Shown: piece after piece, positions 48,690-61,108 of the stretch
Position numbering within the stretch: the stretch's first letter is position 1
Layout: each line of letters opens with the position of its first letter
Source of the DNA: Eriocheir sinensis
Taxonomy: Eukaryota > Arthropoda > Malacostraca > Decapoda > Varunidae
Length of the DNA stretch: 64,000 bases
Reading direction: 5' to 3'
Assembly (NCBI RefSeq): GCF_024679095.1
Contig: NC_066553.1
Location: 8,160,030-8,224,029 of the forward strand
Made by a program: the position numbers and the translations under genes
The notes under the pieces: generated by a model
Databases searched by the model: none
What the model was told of the DNA's origin: nothing
The model's input: only the letters and a program-made list of their open reading frames with translations

Positions 48690-49660
48690 CAGTTGCAAGG
48701 ATTGGAATATAGCTTAACAGCATTCCATCTTTGTGAACACTTCCACAGCAGAAGAGTCTCCAACTCTCCCTGTTCTGGCACTCCCTCTCAGCACATTCAG
48801 TCCCTCGCCTGCCAACTCTTCTCTCCAACATTCATCCATTCTGTTGCTCCATTTCTTTTGTATCTCTTTCTGACACCATCTCCCTTGATCCTGCCGTCTT
48901 ACACTCCAGACACTCTCTCCTGTCTCCCACATTTCTATATATGATTTTCTATTAAGTCCTTTTTTCCTCCTCAACTGCCTCTTTTATCTTATCTATCCAC
49001 CATGCACTTCCTTTATTATTCCTTCCATACACCTTATATCCAACTGCTTCCTCAGTAGCCCTAACCCTAACATAATGTAGTCTAAAACTTTGTGGAATGA
49101 TTGAAAATCTCAAACACCTCACTCCAGCATTGTATTTTATTACTACCTTTGTTCTTCCCAGTGATTCCTTCATCTTCCTTCTATATATCTGCATTTTACC
49201 ATTGCCACACATTATCTTATGTGTCAATTCCTTCCTTTCATTTTCCTTCTTCCCATTCCTTGGAAATTATCATTTTTCATCCTTACTTTTGCTGCTAACG
49301 CAAGGTTATCACAACCATTAAACATTCTCCTCACAACCTTTGTATCCCATGCATTCAACTTCCTTCCTTTTCCAAAAGTCTGATGCTCATCTATGTACAT
49401 TGTGGCAACCCTATAACAAAATCCTGGGCCTCCTTTGTTCTGACATTGCTCTACCTTGCGAATGTAAAAAACTTGTCTTGATGACAATGATCCTAGATAG
49501 CTTGTTGATAAGCTACACAGAGAAAGTTTAGTGATTTTGATAGTCATGACCGGACCAAATCTTGTGTTTGCCAGTGCAGCAAGCCAAGGGAAGTAAGTGG
49601 AAAATTGTAGAAAAACAAAAAAGATGGAGAAAACTCTGTAATTAGGACAATGCCACTCAT
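48690..49660 (-). mobile_element. Non-LTR retrotransposon fragment, linker before RT, degenerate
   Basis: Minus frames read ALAAKVRMKNDNFQGMGRRK, then VRATEEAVGYKVYGRNNKGS..WWIDKIKEAVEEE, then DECWREELAGEGLNVLRGSA..VEVFTKMEC, co-linear pieces of an element common in crustaceans. No catalytic RT core. Confidence 0.65.
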
Positions 49661-49679
49661 TATCACAACACATTACATG

Positions 49680-50545
49680 ACAGACAGGACAACTTACATG
49701 TACATAAAAAAGAAAAACTTAGTATCTCTACATACCATTTGGCATTTAAATAACACTAATTTATATACAATATAAATTATCCAGAAAGGAACATGGTCAT
49801 TGTTAGGTTCTGCATTCAAAGAGTGCAAGCCTTAAGATCAAATGACTGGGGCTTCTCTACTACCTCCCCATCAGGAGAGTACACAAGAAAAGCAGGTCAT
49901 CTTATATTCAAGCAGATAAATTGCCTTTGAAATACATGGTCAAAATTTTTCATATGTATTCTCACATGCTGTATCATGCAGACTTATCCTAGTGAGAAGT
50001 GTTGATAGCACTACATGACCTGAAGGCATGGGAGTCATTTGTTATAACTATAGCACACCTAGAGGTCCCTGCCCAGGCAATGATACACAGCTCATGCCGC
50101 TAAGGGTTCCTGGTTCCTCACCACACATGCTATACCTTTGTATTTTCATGATTGAGCAGACACATTACATGGTAGATCCTGATTACAAAAATGCCCAACT
50201 TTTGGCAAGACTTGTATTATTCTGGTACTACTATCAACAGTACTAATTGGCACTAATATCAACAGTTATACAGGAGCAGGGAGAAGGGTTTGCTCTCAGG
50301 TGCTGAAATTTAATTAACATGACCAAGAAATAAGTTACTTGTGCCTTAATGATTCTTTTTGGAGAGGCAAGTTTATTTCAGTGAGTGTGTCACACCCAGT
50401 GCATTGAACCATTATGCATATGTTCTATGTACAGCCAAGCTACTATTGAGTTAAAGGATTAAGCAGTCATAATTATCTGAAGAAAACTAGCCTTTCTTTC
50501 AGAAACAGTGGCAACTTTATGATGATTTCTTTTCTGCTTTAATCT
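49680..50545. other. Intergenic, no gene seen
   Basis: AT-rich sequence between convergent ATPAF1 (+) and the repeat-protein gene (-). Confidence 0.4.
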
Positions 50546-50568
50546 TTTATTTCTTTCTGATCTTTATT
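50546..50568 (-). terminator. Poly(A) signals for the repeat-protein gene
   Basis: Two minus-strand AATAAA hexamers (50546-50551 and 50563-50568) lie about 210-230 bp downstream of the stop codon at 50778. Position and spacing suit mRNA 3' end formation; cleavage site not determined. Confidence 0.5.
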
Positions 50569-50777
50569 TCAAATTCCTTAATCAGACAATTATTTTTGCT
50601 GTGTTAGCAGTGTTGAATTACAGCTCAGAGAATTACTGATACTGGTGATTCAAAATATATGTTAGAATATAAAAATGTCTTCCCCTGTGGTCCTGTAAAA
50701 CAAAAGCAACATTGAGGTATGTTTACAGAATATATATTGACATTCCATAGGGCTGTCAGTCTAATAAGTGGTCTATA

Positions 50778-53733
50778 CTAATAATCATAGTAATAGTCAT
50801 CATAGTCATCTTGCACAGGTACCTCAGGGATAACTTTCTTCACTACTGGTGGAGGAGTTTTAGGAGATGCTGACTGCTTTTGTACAGGCTTTTGTGGTCG
50901 CCCAAGACCTCTCCTACGGCTACCAAGGCCTCCCAAAATGCGAAGAACCTCATTTTGGGGAGTGTCTTCTATCGTTCCAATTTCAGTGATCACCACTTCA
51001 CCGCCAGCATAGCGGATGTCTGTCTGGCCATAGTTAGACTGCCGGTACTTGCTACTTTGGGTGGTGGTTATTACTGGCGCCTCGGTTGCTGGTCTTCTGG
51101 TCACCGATTGATGAAGAGCCTCAGTCACAAATTGTCCATTCACTTCGTTGTCACTGTCTGGGGTGATCCGGGCGCCTGCCTGGACGGAGACTGAGAGTGG
51201 GGCAGAAAATTTGAACTGCAGAGCCACGTCTTCCTCAATGATAGGGTGGGATGGATCCGGTGGAGGAGCATACCTGGTTGATGGTCACAGAAAATGTATA
51301 GGTTGTTTTGTTAGATCATGATAAAGAAAAAGTGGCTAATTATCACCATCTTATCATAAGTCACTCTTCCTATCAGTTATAATCATCAGTCATTAATCAT
51401 CATCATCAGCCAAGTGTATATAACGCACAACTTGAGAAAGCTTGAATATTTGTAGCAGTTCATGAAGTCCTTACCTGGAGGATCCTCTTCTGGATGACGT
51501 AGTGGTGGTGGCAGTGGTGGTGGTTGTAGGTAGTGTTTCCGGTGGTGAAGTGGTGGTCTTCCTCACAACCAGAGGCCTGAAGATGGGGGCTGGGAGAGGC
51601 GTGGTGGTCCTGCGTCTTTGTGTCCTCGGTACTGTGGTCACATCCTCAACAAGCCGGGGAACTGGGGAGGGACGGGGCGGTGTGGCAGTCTTGGCCTCGA
51701 GTGTCGGTGTGTACTCTGAAGTGGTGGGAATGTCGGATGTTTGCGTTGTTTGTGGCTCTGGGAGTGTTTGCTCAGTGGTGGCAATTTTCTCATTATAATT
51801 TTGTATGGTTAAGGTATCTTCATATTCTGGGATGGTTAACATATCGTAATCGGGGGTGGTGGTTAATATACCAAAATCAGATGTGGTGGTTAACATATCA
51901 TTTTCAGGAGTGGGAGCTAACGTGTCACTTTCAGGGGTAGGAGCTAACATGTCACTTTCAGGGGTGGGAGCTAACATGTCACTTTCAGGGGTGGGAGCTA
52001 ACATGTCACTTTCAGAGGTGGGAGCTAACATGTCATTTTCAGGGGTGGGAGCTAATACATCATAATCAGGGGTGGGAGCTAACATGTCATTTTCAGGGGT
52101 GGGAGCTAATACATCATAATCAGGGATGGGAGCTAATATGTCATTTTCAGGGGTGGGAGCTAATACATCATAATCAGGGCTGGGAGCTAACAGTTCATTT
52201 TCAGGGGTGGTAGATAAGACAACATAATCAGGGGTGGGAGCTAACATGTCATTTTCAGGGGTGGGAGCTAATACATCATAATCAGGGGTGGGAGCTAACA
52301 TGTCATTTTCAGGGGTGGGAGCTAATACATCATAATCAGGGATGGGAGCTAACACGTCATTTTCAGGGGTGGGAGCTAATACATCATAATCAGGGATGGG
52401 AGCTAACATGTCATTTTCAGGGGTGGGAGCTAATACATCATAATCAGGGATGGGGGCTAACATGTCATTTTCAGGGGTGGGAGCTAATACATCATAATCA
52501 GGGATGGGAGCTAACATGTCACTTTCAGGGGTGGGAGCTAATACATCATAATCAGGGATGGGAGCTAACACGTCATTTTCAGGGGTGGGAGCTAACATGT
52601 CACTTTCAGGGGTGGGAGCTAATACATCATAATCAGGGATGGGAGCTAACACGTCATTTTCAGGGGTGGGAGCTAACATGTCATTTTCAGGGGTGGGAGC
52701 TAACATGTCACTTTCAGGGGTGGGAGCTAATACATCATAATCAGGGATGGGAGCTAACACGTCATTTTCAGGGGTGGGAGCTAATACATCATAATCAGGG
52801 ATGGGAGCTAACATGTCACCATTATCAGGGGTTGTGGGTAAGGTTTCATTATTAGGGAGGGTGGTTAACTCACTATAATCTGGGATGGTTTTTAACATGT
52901 CATTAGTATCAGGAGTTATGGTTAACATGATTTTAGGGGTGGTTGTTAACATGGCAATTATATGTGGGATGGGGCCTAAAATGTCATCAGGACTAGTGGT
53001 TAACATGGATTTAGGGGTGGTGGTTAATGTGTCATCATAATCAGGAATGGGGGCTAAAATTTCATGGTAATCAGGGGGGGTGTTTAGCATGTCATCATAA
53101 TAAGGAGTAGTAGTTAACATGATTTTAGGGGTGGCTGTTAACATGTCATCAGGGGTGGTTAGCATGTCATTGGTAGGAATTATGGTATGTTCCTCACCTA
53201 TGGCTGATGTTGGTGCAGTTGTGGGAGCTTCAGTAGCTTTAGGGGTCGTGGTTGTTGGTGTTGTAGTAGTAGTGGTAGTAGTAGTGGAAGTAGTAGTGGG
53301 AGGAAGTGTAGAAGTAGTGGTAGTTGTTGGGGGGTCAGTGGTAGTGGGCGGGGGAGGAGGAGCCGTAGTGGTAGTAGTAGGGGCAGGGGTTGTAGTGGAT
53401 GTCGTGGTAGTAGTAGCAGTAGTAGTAGTAGTAGTAGGGGGAGGAATTATAGTAGTAGTAGTAGTAGTAGGGGGAGGAGTTGTAGTGGTATTAGTAGTAG
53501 GGGGAGGAGTTGTAGTGGTATTAGTAGTAGGGGGAGGAGTTGTAGTGGTAGTAGTAGGTGGAGTAGTTGTAGTGGAGGTGGTGGGAGTGGTAGTAGTAGT
53601 GGTAGTTGTTGTAGTAGTAGTAGTACTGGGACCACGGTTGGAAGTCTTCCTGCCTCCAAACTGAATGCGGGCACGCTGGGCTCTCAGTGGTCGGCCTCTC
53701 AGCCTTCGACGGGGCAGCTTCTGATTGCCTGGC
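50778..53733 (-). CDS. Unrecognised Thr/Pro-rich protein with 9-residue tandem repeats; last two exons, 5' end missing
   Basis: Two exons on the minus strand: 53733-51475 (2259 bp) and 51273-50778 (stop TAG). The junction is CCAG|GTAAGG to CCAG|GTATGC and the split codon joins as Arg, giving 917 visible residues. The large exon starts after TTTTACAG with one base of a split codon. In order: a basic segment (QKLPRRRLRGRPLRAQRARI), a Thr-rich tract, MLTTTP-like degenerate repeats, about 35 copies of a 9-residue repeat of the form D-[MV]-LAP-[TI]-P-[ED]-[NYS], then a Pro/Thr/Arg-rich stretch. The last exon is less repetitive (YAPPPDPSHPIIEEDVALQF) and ends in an acidic Tyr cluster, QDDYDDYYYDY. 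Dense Thr suggests O-glycosylation, as in mucin-like extracellular proteins, but this is inference. No start or signal peptide is assigned. It may be the 3' part of the gene at 58488-59255. Confidence 0.7.
51885..52830 (-). repeat. 27-bp coding minisatellite (9-aa repeat array)
   Basis: About 35 tandem 27-bp units within the large minus-strand exon. Two variants, DVLAPTPEN and DMLAPIPDY, often alternate as a 54-bp higher-order unit. The reading frame stays open throughout; variation is mostly at residues 2, 6 and 8-9. Confidence 0.9.
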
Positions 53734-54200
53734 CTGTAAAAGTTGGTTAATTGACATGCTTTAGGTGTTAGTAATGTTTATGATTAACATGCTTATCAAA
53801 ACATGCTTTTGATTAAGTTGCAGACATTTACTTGAGTTGGGTGGTCTCTCTCAAGTAATTTTGATGGGGGACATGCTATGACAACATACTCTTTAATCAT
53901 CACTTTATCTTTTGTGTTGGGTGACTTCATTCAAGGGATTCTTTGTGAACATGCTGATTAGTACATTGCTTTTAAGAGGTCACTGTGAGCATTGCAAGTA
54001 TTTTCAGAATTATGGATGATGATTTTACCAGAAAGAAGGGAAGGTTTATGTTAGTACGGTATTTATGTGAGCTGCAATTATTTTTTTTATGTTTAATAGT
54101 ACTAGATTATATTTGAATGCTAGTACTGTGCATCTACTGCTATAATAATTACATTTAGTACTTATACCATTTTGCTGGCTAAGTTGAAAATTTGATTACA
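53734..54200. other. Intron or upstream sequence of the repeat-protein gene
   Basis: No coding signal recognised; any preceding exon must end with two bases of a split codon. Confidence 0.4.
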
Positions 54201-54207
54201 TGCAATC

Positions 54208-54365
<158 letters not shown>

Positions 54366-54484
54366 TAAGGCAAGTGCATGCAAACAATGCACAATTATTT
54401 GTGGGTATGAGGCGTGCGTAAATTCATCTTTAAAAATACCTGCAAGTTGGAGGTGAGTGTGGGTGTACTTGTAATATGTGCTGG

Positions 54485-54850
54485 GTAGGTGTGGGGCTAT
54501 GAATAATGGGTATGAAAGAATGAGGATGCTGGTTAAATCTTGCATAAGGGATTTGGACAGCACAAGAGTGGGGGCAGTAAAGGCATGCAGTTAGCAAGGT
54601 CAGCTTGAAAATGGTAGTAGGAGAGAGAAAGATACAAAAATGCAGCAGATTTTAAGTAGTAGAAGACAGTAATAGGAGGGGAGCTGATGAGGCCACAAGT
54701 CTTTGACTCCACTTTGTCCAAAAGGGCTGTATGTATGAAGCCCGCCACACATATGATGCATACTCCATATATGAGGAAAGGCCCTTGTATATAGCTAGCA
54801 TCTGGAGGGTCAAAAAAAAAATGCTAAAGAATACAAAATCCCAGCACATG
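54485..54850 (-). mobile_element. Non-LTR retrotransposon C-terminal fragment, degenerate
   Basis: Minus-strand pieces MEYASYVWRAS, AGFIHTALLDKVESKTCGLI and YHFQADLANCMPLLPPLLCC match the post-RT segment of jockey/CR1-like elements, across at least two frames. Confidence 0.7.
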
Positions 54851-55201
54851 TTGACCCTTCACATCTTTGAATATGATTTTTTTATTTGGATTTTTATAAA
54901 GATCATAAATAGAGAGAGACAGTGTGGCAACTTTTAAACTACAAGAAAAGCGAGAAGATTCCAATTAGGAGATATGGTAGGCATATTGACACAAAATGGA
55001 AAAAAATAACCATAGTTTGCTGAGAAGAAGAATCTATGAGATTACAATGGGATAGAATAAAAATCAAGACAACAAATATTGATAGGGAATGGAACACTTG
55101 AGAGAGTAAAGGAATACACATTTATAGGACAAACAATTAATACAAACCTATCCCATGAAAAATAAATAAAAGATAATAGGAGTGGGATGAAGGGCTTTTG
55201 G

Positions 55202-56272
55202 CAAACCCTTTATAAATCGGACCTCTCAGATAAATCGGACCTCAGATAAATCGGACCTCTCAGATGAATCGGACCTCTCAGATAAATCGGACCTCTCAGA
55301 TGAATCGGACCTCTCAGATAAATCGGACCCTTTCAGGGCTCCCGACACATATCCATAAATTGTACAAAAACCCAAGATATACAGCAAGTGTATTGACAAC
55401 ATCCAGATGTATATTGTACATCTGGATGGATGGATGTTGTAAGTCAGACAAAGATCTTGTTTATGGCAAGGAACGGCAAAAGTCCGAACCACAGTATTTC
55501 AAAACAAAGACTGTCAGCATCTCAGGTGCTGTTCCTCCTAGACCCTCATTAGTGCAGGGTAAGAGGAATGTGGCCACTCATTGGTTGATTTTATTTTTCA
55601 ATCTTGATGACACACAGGCCCTAGTTAAATGAATTTTCAAATCTGATAATTTTGATGCAACTCGTAACTTAATCACCCGAAATCATCTTTCCCCACATGC
55701 ATCGCACATAGTATACCTCATGCTTCTCGTTGTTTACAACTTTACAAACGCCGCCACCCCCACCATCACTGCACAAGACTACTTCTGAGCTGTATACTGG
55801 GTAGGCAGTGGCTGAGTGGATAGCATGACGGTGCCGCGTCCAGGACGATGCGGGTGCCACAGGCTGGGATTTTTCAGTCACCGGGCACTGAGTGGCCTAA
55901 GACTACCCACATGCTGTCCAGAAGACCACCTATCAACCCGGACTCTAGATTATCTCGCTAAAAAGAGAGGGTCAATGATGAGCTCCGGGGGGCAGCATGA
56001 GCCATCAAGATGGCACCACTATAAACACTTGCCTGTGCCACAACAGGTTGGGGTCAACCATTTAAAAAAAACATTTATGCTGATATGGATCTGATGTACT
56101 CCAACTTCCCTGTGGTGTCTTAATCTTGTATTCAAGAATTAATCAGAATCATTGGTAATCTCTGGAACAGCTTTGTTTGGGTATGCTCAAGCTTAAAGAT
56201 CAGATATTTTAGATTTTTGGCTATTCTGGATGAGGTCTTCCCCAATTAGTCCGATATATATAGGGTTTAATG
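55202..56272. mobile_element. Possible pogo/Tigger-like DNA element with SINE inserted
   Basis: Left end AAACCCTTTATAAATCGGAC (55204-55223) and right end, in reverse complement, AAACCCTATATATATCGGAC (about 56250-56270) form an inverted pair. The left flank holds about six tandem copies of an 18-21-bp unit, ATCGGACCTCTCAGATAA (about 55217-55328). No intact transposase seen. Confidence 0.5.
55799..56060 (+). mobile_element. tRNA-derived SINE, same family as 23742
   Basis: GGCAGTGGCTGAGTGGATAG head; body AGTGGCCTAAGACTACCCAC then CAAGATGGCACCACTATAAA. Part of the head including the B box is lost. Retains a longer 3' body than the 23.7-kb copy. Confidence 0.8.
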
Positions 56273-56349
56273 TATCATGAATAGCAGCCTGTCACTCTCT
56301 CTGAAGAGAAAGGTGTACAATAAGTGTATCCTGCCTGTTCAAGAACTTA

Positions 56350-56745
56350 GCACCTCACAAAAGATTTAGAGAAAAACCCAAGATGCACTCAAACAGAAAT
56401 GCAGAAAAATGCTGGGTATAACATGAAGAGACAAGAAGCAAGCATCATGGATTAGGGAACAAAGGCTGAAAATATTTCAGTGGCCATTGCAAATAAGAAA
56501 TTGATGTTAGCAGGTCACATTATATGTAGAACTGATAGCAAATGGGCAACCAAAGTAACAGAATGGCAGCTCAGAAATTGTAGAAAAGTCAGGGCAGACC
56601 AAGGTCCAGGTGGAGAGATGAAACTAAAGCATTTGCCAGGGCAGGATGGAGTGCACTAACATCAAACAGAAAGAGATGAAAATTTGGAAAAGCCTTTGCC
56701 CTGCATTGGACTAGCAATGGCTGAAGATGATGACAATGATCAGCA
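56350..56745 (+). mobile_element. RTE-like non-LTR retrotransposon 3' end, degenerate
   Basis: Plus-strand pieces KKLMLAGHIICRTDSKWATK, VTEWQLRNC, RWRDETKAFAG-like and GWSALTSNRK-like sequence match the WAGH..R..RW..KVTEW tail of RTE elements. Frameshifts present. Confidence 0.75.
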
Positions 56746-56749
56746 TCTT

Positions 56750-58487
56750 TATAGTTGATTGTGCTAACAAATATATAACCTTATAATTAAGTATAATGAT
56801 AACAGTCTGTATTTCAAATTCGTTTCCTAAAATGAATTACCCTAATCATACGAAATACATACAAAAAATCTCCAAAACCTCATATTGTAATATTCAAGGA
56901 AGCTTTAAGCATCTTCAGCAAAAGCTGAATCAGATGCGATGGCTGCAGCATTAGAGGATATCTTTGTGTAGTTTCAAGAGGCAAAAGGAAGTTTAGTGTG
57001 TGCAGTCACCATGTAATTTAAACAGGCACCAGATCACTTGTTTTATCTGTCTAACTCTGATGCCCTGTACCCTCTAGAAACTTCAGTATTGATTTGCAGT
57101 ATAAAAAGCTTCTGAAAATAGTGGAAGGGAATCAGTTAACATTTATCTTAATTTTCATATACCATTTCTTGAGACAACTCACACAAAAGGACGTGGGTAA
57201 TGTCCGAGTCAACTTACCTCAAAATTTCCTGTCTGCAGCACGTCAAAAATACCAATGGCTAAACGATATATATCACCATATACTTATACCACAATCTTAT
57301 AAAATTTCTTGCTATCATTGGTATGTTTGAAGTGCATTAGAATCTGAGTCATATTGCTTGAAAAGTGCATTCATATAATGATACTTGAAACCCAGGATTG
57401 AGAATAATTGCACAAAAGAAAAATTGTTTAGTTATGACAGTTTTCAAAATAAGGAATGTACAGTATGTCGTACTTCAGTGTTATATGATGGTTAAAATGG
57501 ACAGGGAAAGAAGAATTATATATTACATTGTTAAAGTTTGGTTGTGTACTACAGCTTGCAGCACTAAGAGTGTAAAGGTCAGGCTCATGATTCACTCATT
57601 GTTCATGTGTTATTCCCTTGCACCATGCATGTTACTGGTCTCTGTCCAAAAAGGTTTTCTGTTTGAGCATTATTCCCTCTGCCATACACTTTCATCAAGG
57701 AGTAGAAATAACAGCATCACTACTGCAATTTTATTTGAAGATTATAATTCACATACAACTGGAAATTAAACTGAATTAGGTCATCTTTGAAAACTGGTAA
57801 AATATCAAGTTTAAAAAAAAACAGACCAAAAGAAGGATGCACTAACAACAAAATATTCTATTACTACAAGTGAGAGTAATAAAAGTTTTGGAAGAAAATT
57901 AATTTCTTCAGGAGAAAGTATAGAGCACAGGGAAAGACAGGCCATGCTTTTGTGGTAAGGAGTACTAAAACTGTTTACAAATCTATAGATATAAAAGTTA
58001 CACTTACATGCAAGTGATGTTTGTCATGGGTTTAGTGTTGGTGAAAAAACAGGCATTATTAGTAATGAGCGTATATGAATTAGACCTTGTCACTTGCTTT
58101 TTTTCTTTTTCTTTCCCTCCGAAAAATCATGTAATTTTCCTCCACATTATAATGTATAAAGGCATATCTACAGAAAGGTATTATTTTGTGTGTGCTCATC
58201 CATTTCCAGATTCTAAATTGGAGTGTTTAGCTTGTCTTATATATGGATCATAAGTATGCTGATATCACAATATGTATATTCTCTCATTATGGAAAGAACA
58301 ATTCTGGCTATGAGGATGCGACTGAATATGTGCAAACTATTGTTGCCATGATTTATGAGAACCTCAGACTGTGTGTACGGTAAAAGATCATCTCTATGTT
58401 TTACTTCAAACAAGTGACAAGGCAGTATGTGACAGGTATTGAAGAACAATATATTGCACTGAAAAAAGTCATTTTGATGTCTGTCTA
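56750..58487. other. No gene seen
   Basis: AT-rich sequence downstream of the secreted-protein frame. A plus-strand TTTATT near 57727 gives a minus-strand AATAAA about 750 bp past the stop. Confidence 0.4.
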
Positions 58488-59255
58488 TTATTGGCGACGG
58501 CGACCAAACCTGCTAGGGGTAGACTGAGGTTCGACTTCCTCCTCTGGCTCTTCAGCATTAGCGGTGGAGGATGACTGAGGCCTGAAGCGACGTCTGGGGC
58601 TGAACCTGTGGGTGGTATCTTGTGGGGCTTCAGTTGTGGCGGATGATGACGAGGATGGGCGGCTAAAAGTGCGGCGAGGTGTGAAGCCAGATGAGGAGGA
58701 TGAGGAGCTTGATGAGGGTGAGCTGTTTGGTGAACTTGTGGGGCGAGACAGCGATGAGGAACGGAAGCGGCCGCGTGAGGCTGCTGCTCTGGTAGGTGCT
58801 GCCTCGGTGGTGGTGGTTCCTTCAGTTTGGGTTTGTTGGCGCCGGGATGGACGGCGGAAGCGGCTAGAGCCTCCTCGCTGGCTGGCGCTGGGGTCCTCTG
58901 TGGTAGTGGTGGCAGTGTCAGTAGTAGCAGCAGATGACTTCCTGTCAGCAAGTGATGGACGCCTCCTGCGGTCGATGGCCCCAGGCCTGACAACAGACAC
59001 TAGTTTCCTACGGCCCTTTGCAGCATCTTCAGCAGTTGTGGTTTTTTCAATTGTCGGCTCGGTCACAGGGTCAGGCTCAACCAACTCTTCTTGGTCCACA
59101 GGGGCAGCCTCTGCCTCAACAGGTGCCTCAGCATCAGCTGGGGCGGCAGGATCCTCCACTCCAAAGTCAAAATACTCATAGTCAGCTTCTGGGTCTTGTG
59201 CAGCCACTACAGCGCACCACCCCAGGGCCACTAATAGCCTGAAAAGAATATGCAT
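58488..59255 (-). CDS. Probable secreted Arg/Ser/Thr-rich low-complexity protein, unrecognised
   Basis: Open frame of 255 aa from the ATG at 59255, or 260 aa from an ATG at 59270, ending at TAA 58488. The N-terminus (MHILFRLLVALGWCAVVAA) looks like a cleavable signal peptide, followed by an acidic Tyr-containing segment, QDPEADYEYFDFG. Next come Ala/Pro/Glu-rich, Thr-rich, and alternating Arg/Ser modules (RRRRPS, RFRRPSRR, PRRRFRP), with paired basic residues that could be proprotein cleavage sites. I do not recognise a family. Caution on the start: TATTCTTTTCAG|G at 59250-59238 resembles a splice acceptor, so the signal-peptide ATG could be supplied by an upstream exon instead. Caution on the end: CAG|GTTTGG at 58510/58509 is a weak donor whose phase fits the large exon at 53733. 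A minus-strand donor-like ACAAG|GTGAGT lies at 60047 with no ATG near it. Confidence 0.62.
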   Translation of the reverse strand: MHILFRLLVALGWCAVVAAQDPEADYEYFDFGVEDPAAPADAEAPVEAEAAPVDQEELVEPDPVTEPTIEKTTTAEDAAKGRRKLVSVVRPGAIDRRRRPSLADRKSSAATTDTATTTTEDPSASQRGGSSRFRRPSRRQQTQTEGTTTTEAAPTRAAASRGRFRSSSLSRPTSSPNSSPSSSSSSSSSGFTPRRTFSRPSSSSSATTEAPQDTTHRFSPRRRFRPQSSSTANAEEPEEEVEPQSTPSRFGRRRQ

Positions 59256-59270
59256 AATGTAAATCATCAT

Positions 59271-60400
59271 GTATACATGGAAACTATCAGTTGCACACTC
59301 TGTACTTTCCTCTACATAATTTTAGTTTGGAGTATTTTGTGAGGAAATTTCCTCCTATGAGCAAGCCACAAATTTAGATTATGACATGGTGTGGCTTGAC
59401 ATTTAACTTGTGCTGTATCTGGTGATATATTGTGTTTGCTTTATTCTTTTTCCCTTTTGCTCTAGCTCCAATGCAATAGGTGCAATGGGCTTGTTAAGTT
59501 CAATAGACTGGCTTACATTCTCAACAGCGTTGAGTCTTCAAGGCAAGTGACTAGGTTCCCGAACCTGCTGCAGTGCATACATACAATTAAGAAAATTTAA
59601 TCTGTTATCACAGTGACCATGACCTGATTCCATGAAGTACACCTGAATACCACTGTTTGCTAATGCTTGTGTGCATTTTTATTGGGTGTTACTGTTATCT
59701 AATAGCAAGGAATAGGAAGAAACTTTTAGATGTCACCATTACAACCACAGCAAAATCACCTGGTAACTGTGTACTGAGACATATTGATTAGCATGAAGGA
59801 AGTGTTCATTACAAAGCAATGTGCCAATTACATCACCTATAATGATTGTCATACAAGACTATGTTGCTCAGTTCAAGCCTACCACAGGGGGAGTTAGTAG
59901 CGAAAATCAACGTAACTTGAATAGGCCGCTCAAACCAGGAAAAATAAATATTCACCATAACAGCAAGGCTATAAAGTCCGACACATCTACAGTGGCGCCT
60001 CTGACGTAGGTAGCTCCCCATACAGTGGCGTCACGTCTCCAACTCACCTTGTCCTGTACCGCACCCCTCACACCCGTCTCTCTCTCGTACAATTTTTTTT
60101 TTTTTTTTTTATGAATGATTCTCTGTTCGTGAGTGAACACAAAGAAATTTGTACAACACTTGGCACCGTTGCCTCCGCGGCGTTGTCAGCTCAGGTCAGG
60201 GTCATATGCTCCTCTCAACTCAACACACCACAATTGCGCTGCCTGCCTTAATGATGACATTTTTTTTTACATATTTTGGTGTGTGTCTGCCATCTGCCAT
60301 ACAATACATCTGCCTTATGGCATAATTTTGATTAAATATGGGGCTAAAAGCAGCTTAAATCTTTTAGGCGGAGTACTGACCGACAAAATTACCTCTCAGC
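59271..60400. other. Upstream region of the secreted-protein gene, no gene seen
   Basis: Should contain its promoter or a 5' exon. The only strong splice-like site noted is the minus-strand donor ACAAG|GTGAGT at 60047, preceded by an A tract of about 20 bp. Confidence 0.35.
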
Positions 60401-60431
60401 CGCCCTTGGACTTTCGACTTGTGTTTCTCGA

Positions 60432-60532
<101 letters not shown>

Positions 60533-61108
60533 AGATTATGAGGGGCGAGGTCAATTTGAGACGTGGCAACAGTGTATAGAGGGCTGTATACGTCAGAGAC
60601 GCCATTTTAGATGTGTCTGAGGCAGTGGTGTTTTAGAGTGTAATCTGATCATACAAAGTTCTGTCATCCTTCATATGTATTATTTTCTTGCACACAAGAT
60701 TTTCATGCTCGTATTACTCTAAGTGTGAACTCTGTATCTTGGCATGTCGTACGTAGTACATGGTCTGTCGAAATAGAAACGGCAGCAAGAGAAATATGAA
60801 GCCTGAGAAGAAAGCTCAACATTTTAGTGTGAATGAAAAAGTATGGGCAGCACACTTGCTTACTCTCATTCACACTTTACTGATATATTCTTATCTATGT
60901 TGTTGCGTTTGGAGTGCTGAAAAGCAGCCAACCAATCAGCAGTCAGTAGACAGTGACACAAAGGTGATCAAGTTTGTTACCACATTTTCTAAAACACATA
61001 CACATTCCTCGATCGAGGCAAAGGAGAATAATCACTATTTATCCTGACAAGAAAGAAGCCCAAACCCACTAATTTATTCATAGTAGTGGCTGAGGGCCGA
61101 GGCATTGC
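60533..61108. other. No gene seen
   Basis: Unique-looking sequence; the 95-aa plus frame at 60760-61047 has no recognisable domain. Confidence 0.35.

Noticed and set aside
53119..53664. Plus-strand Val/Gly-rich open frame opposite the Thr-rich exon
   Set aside because: Shadow of the minus-strand Thr/Pro codons (ACT/CCT); the minus strand has consistent splice sites and frame.
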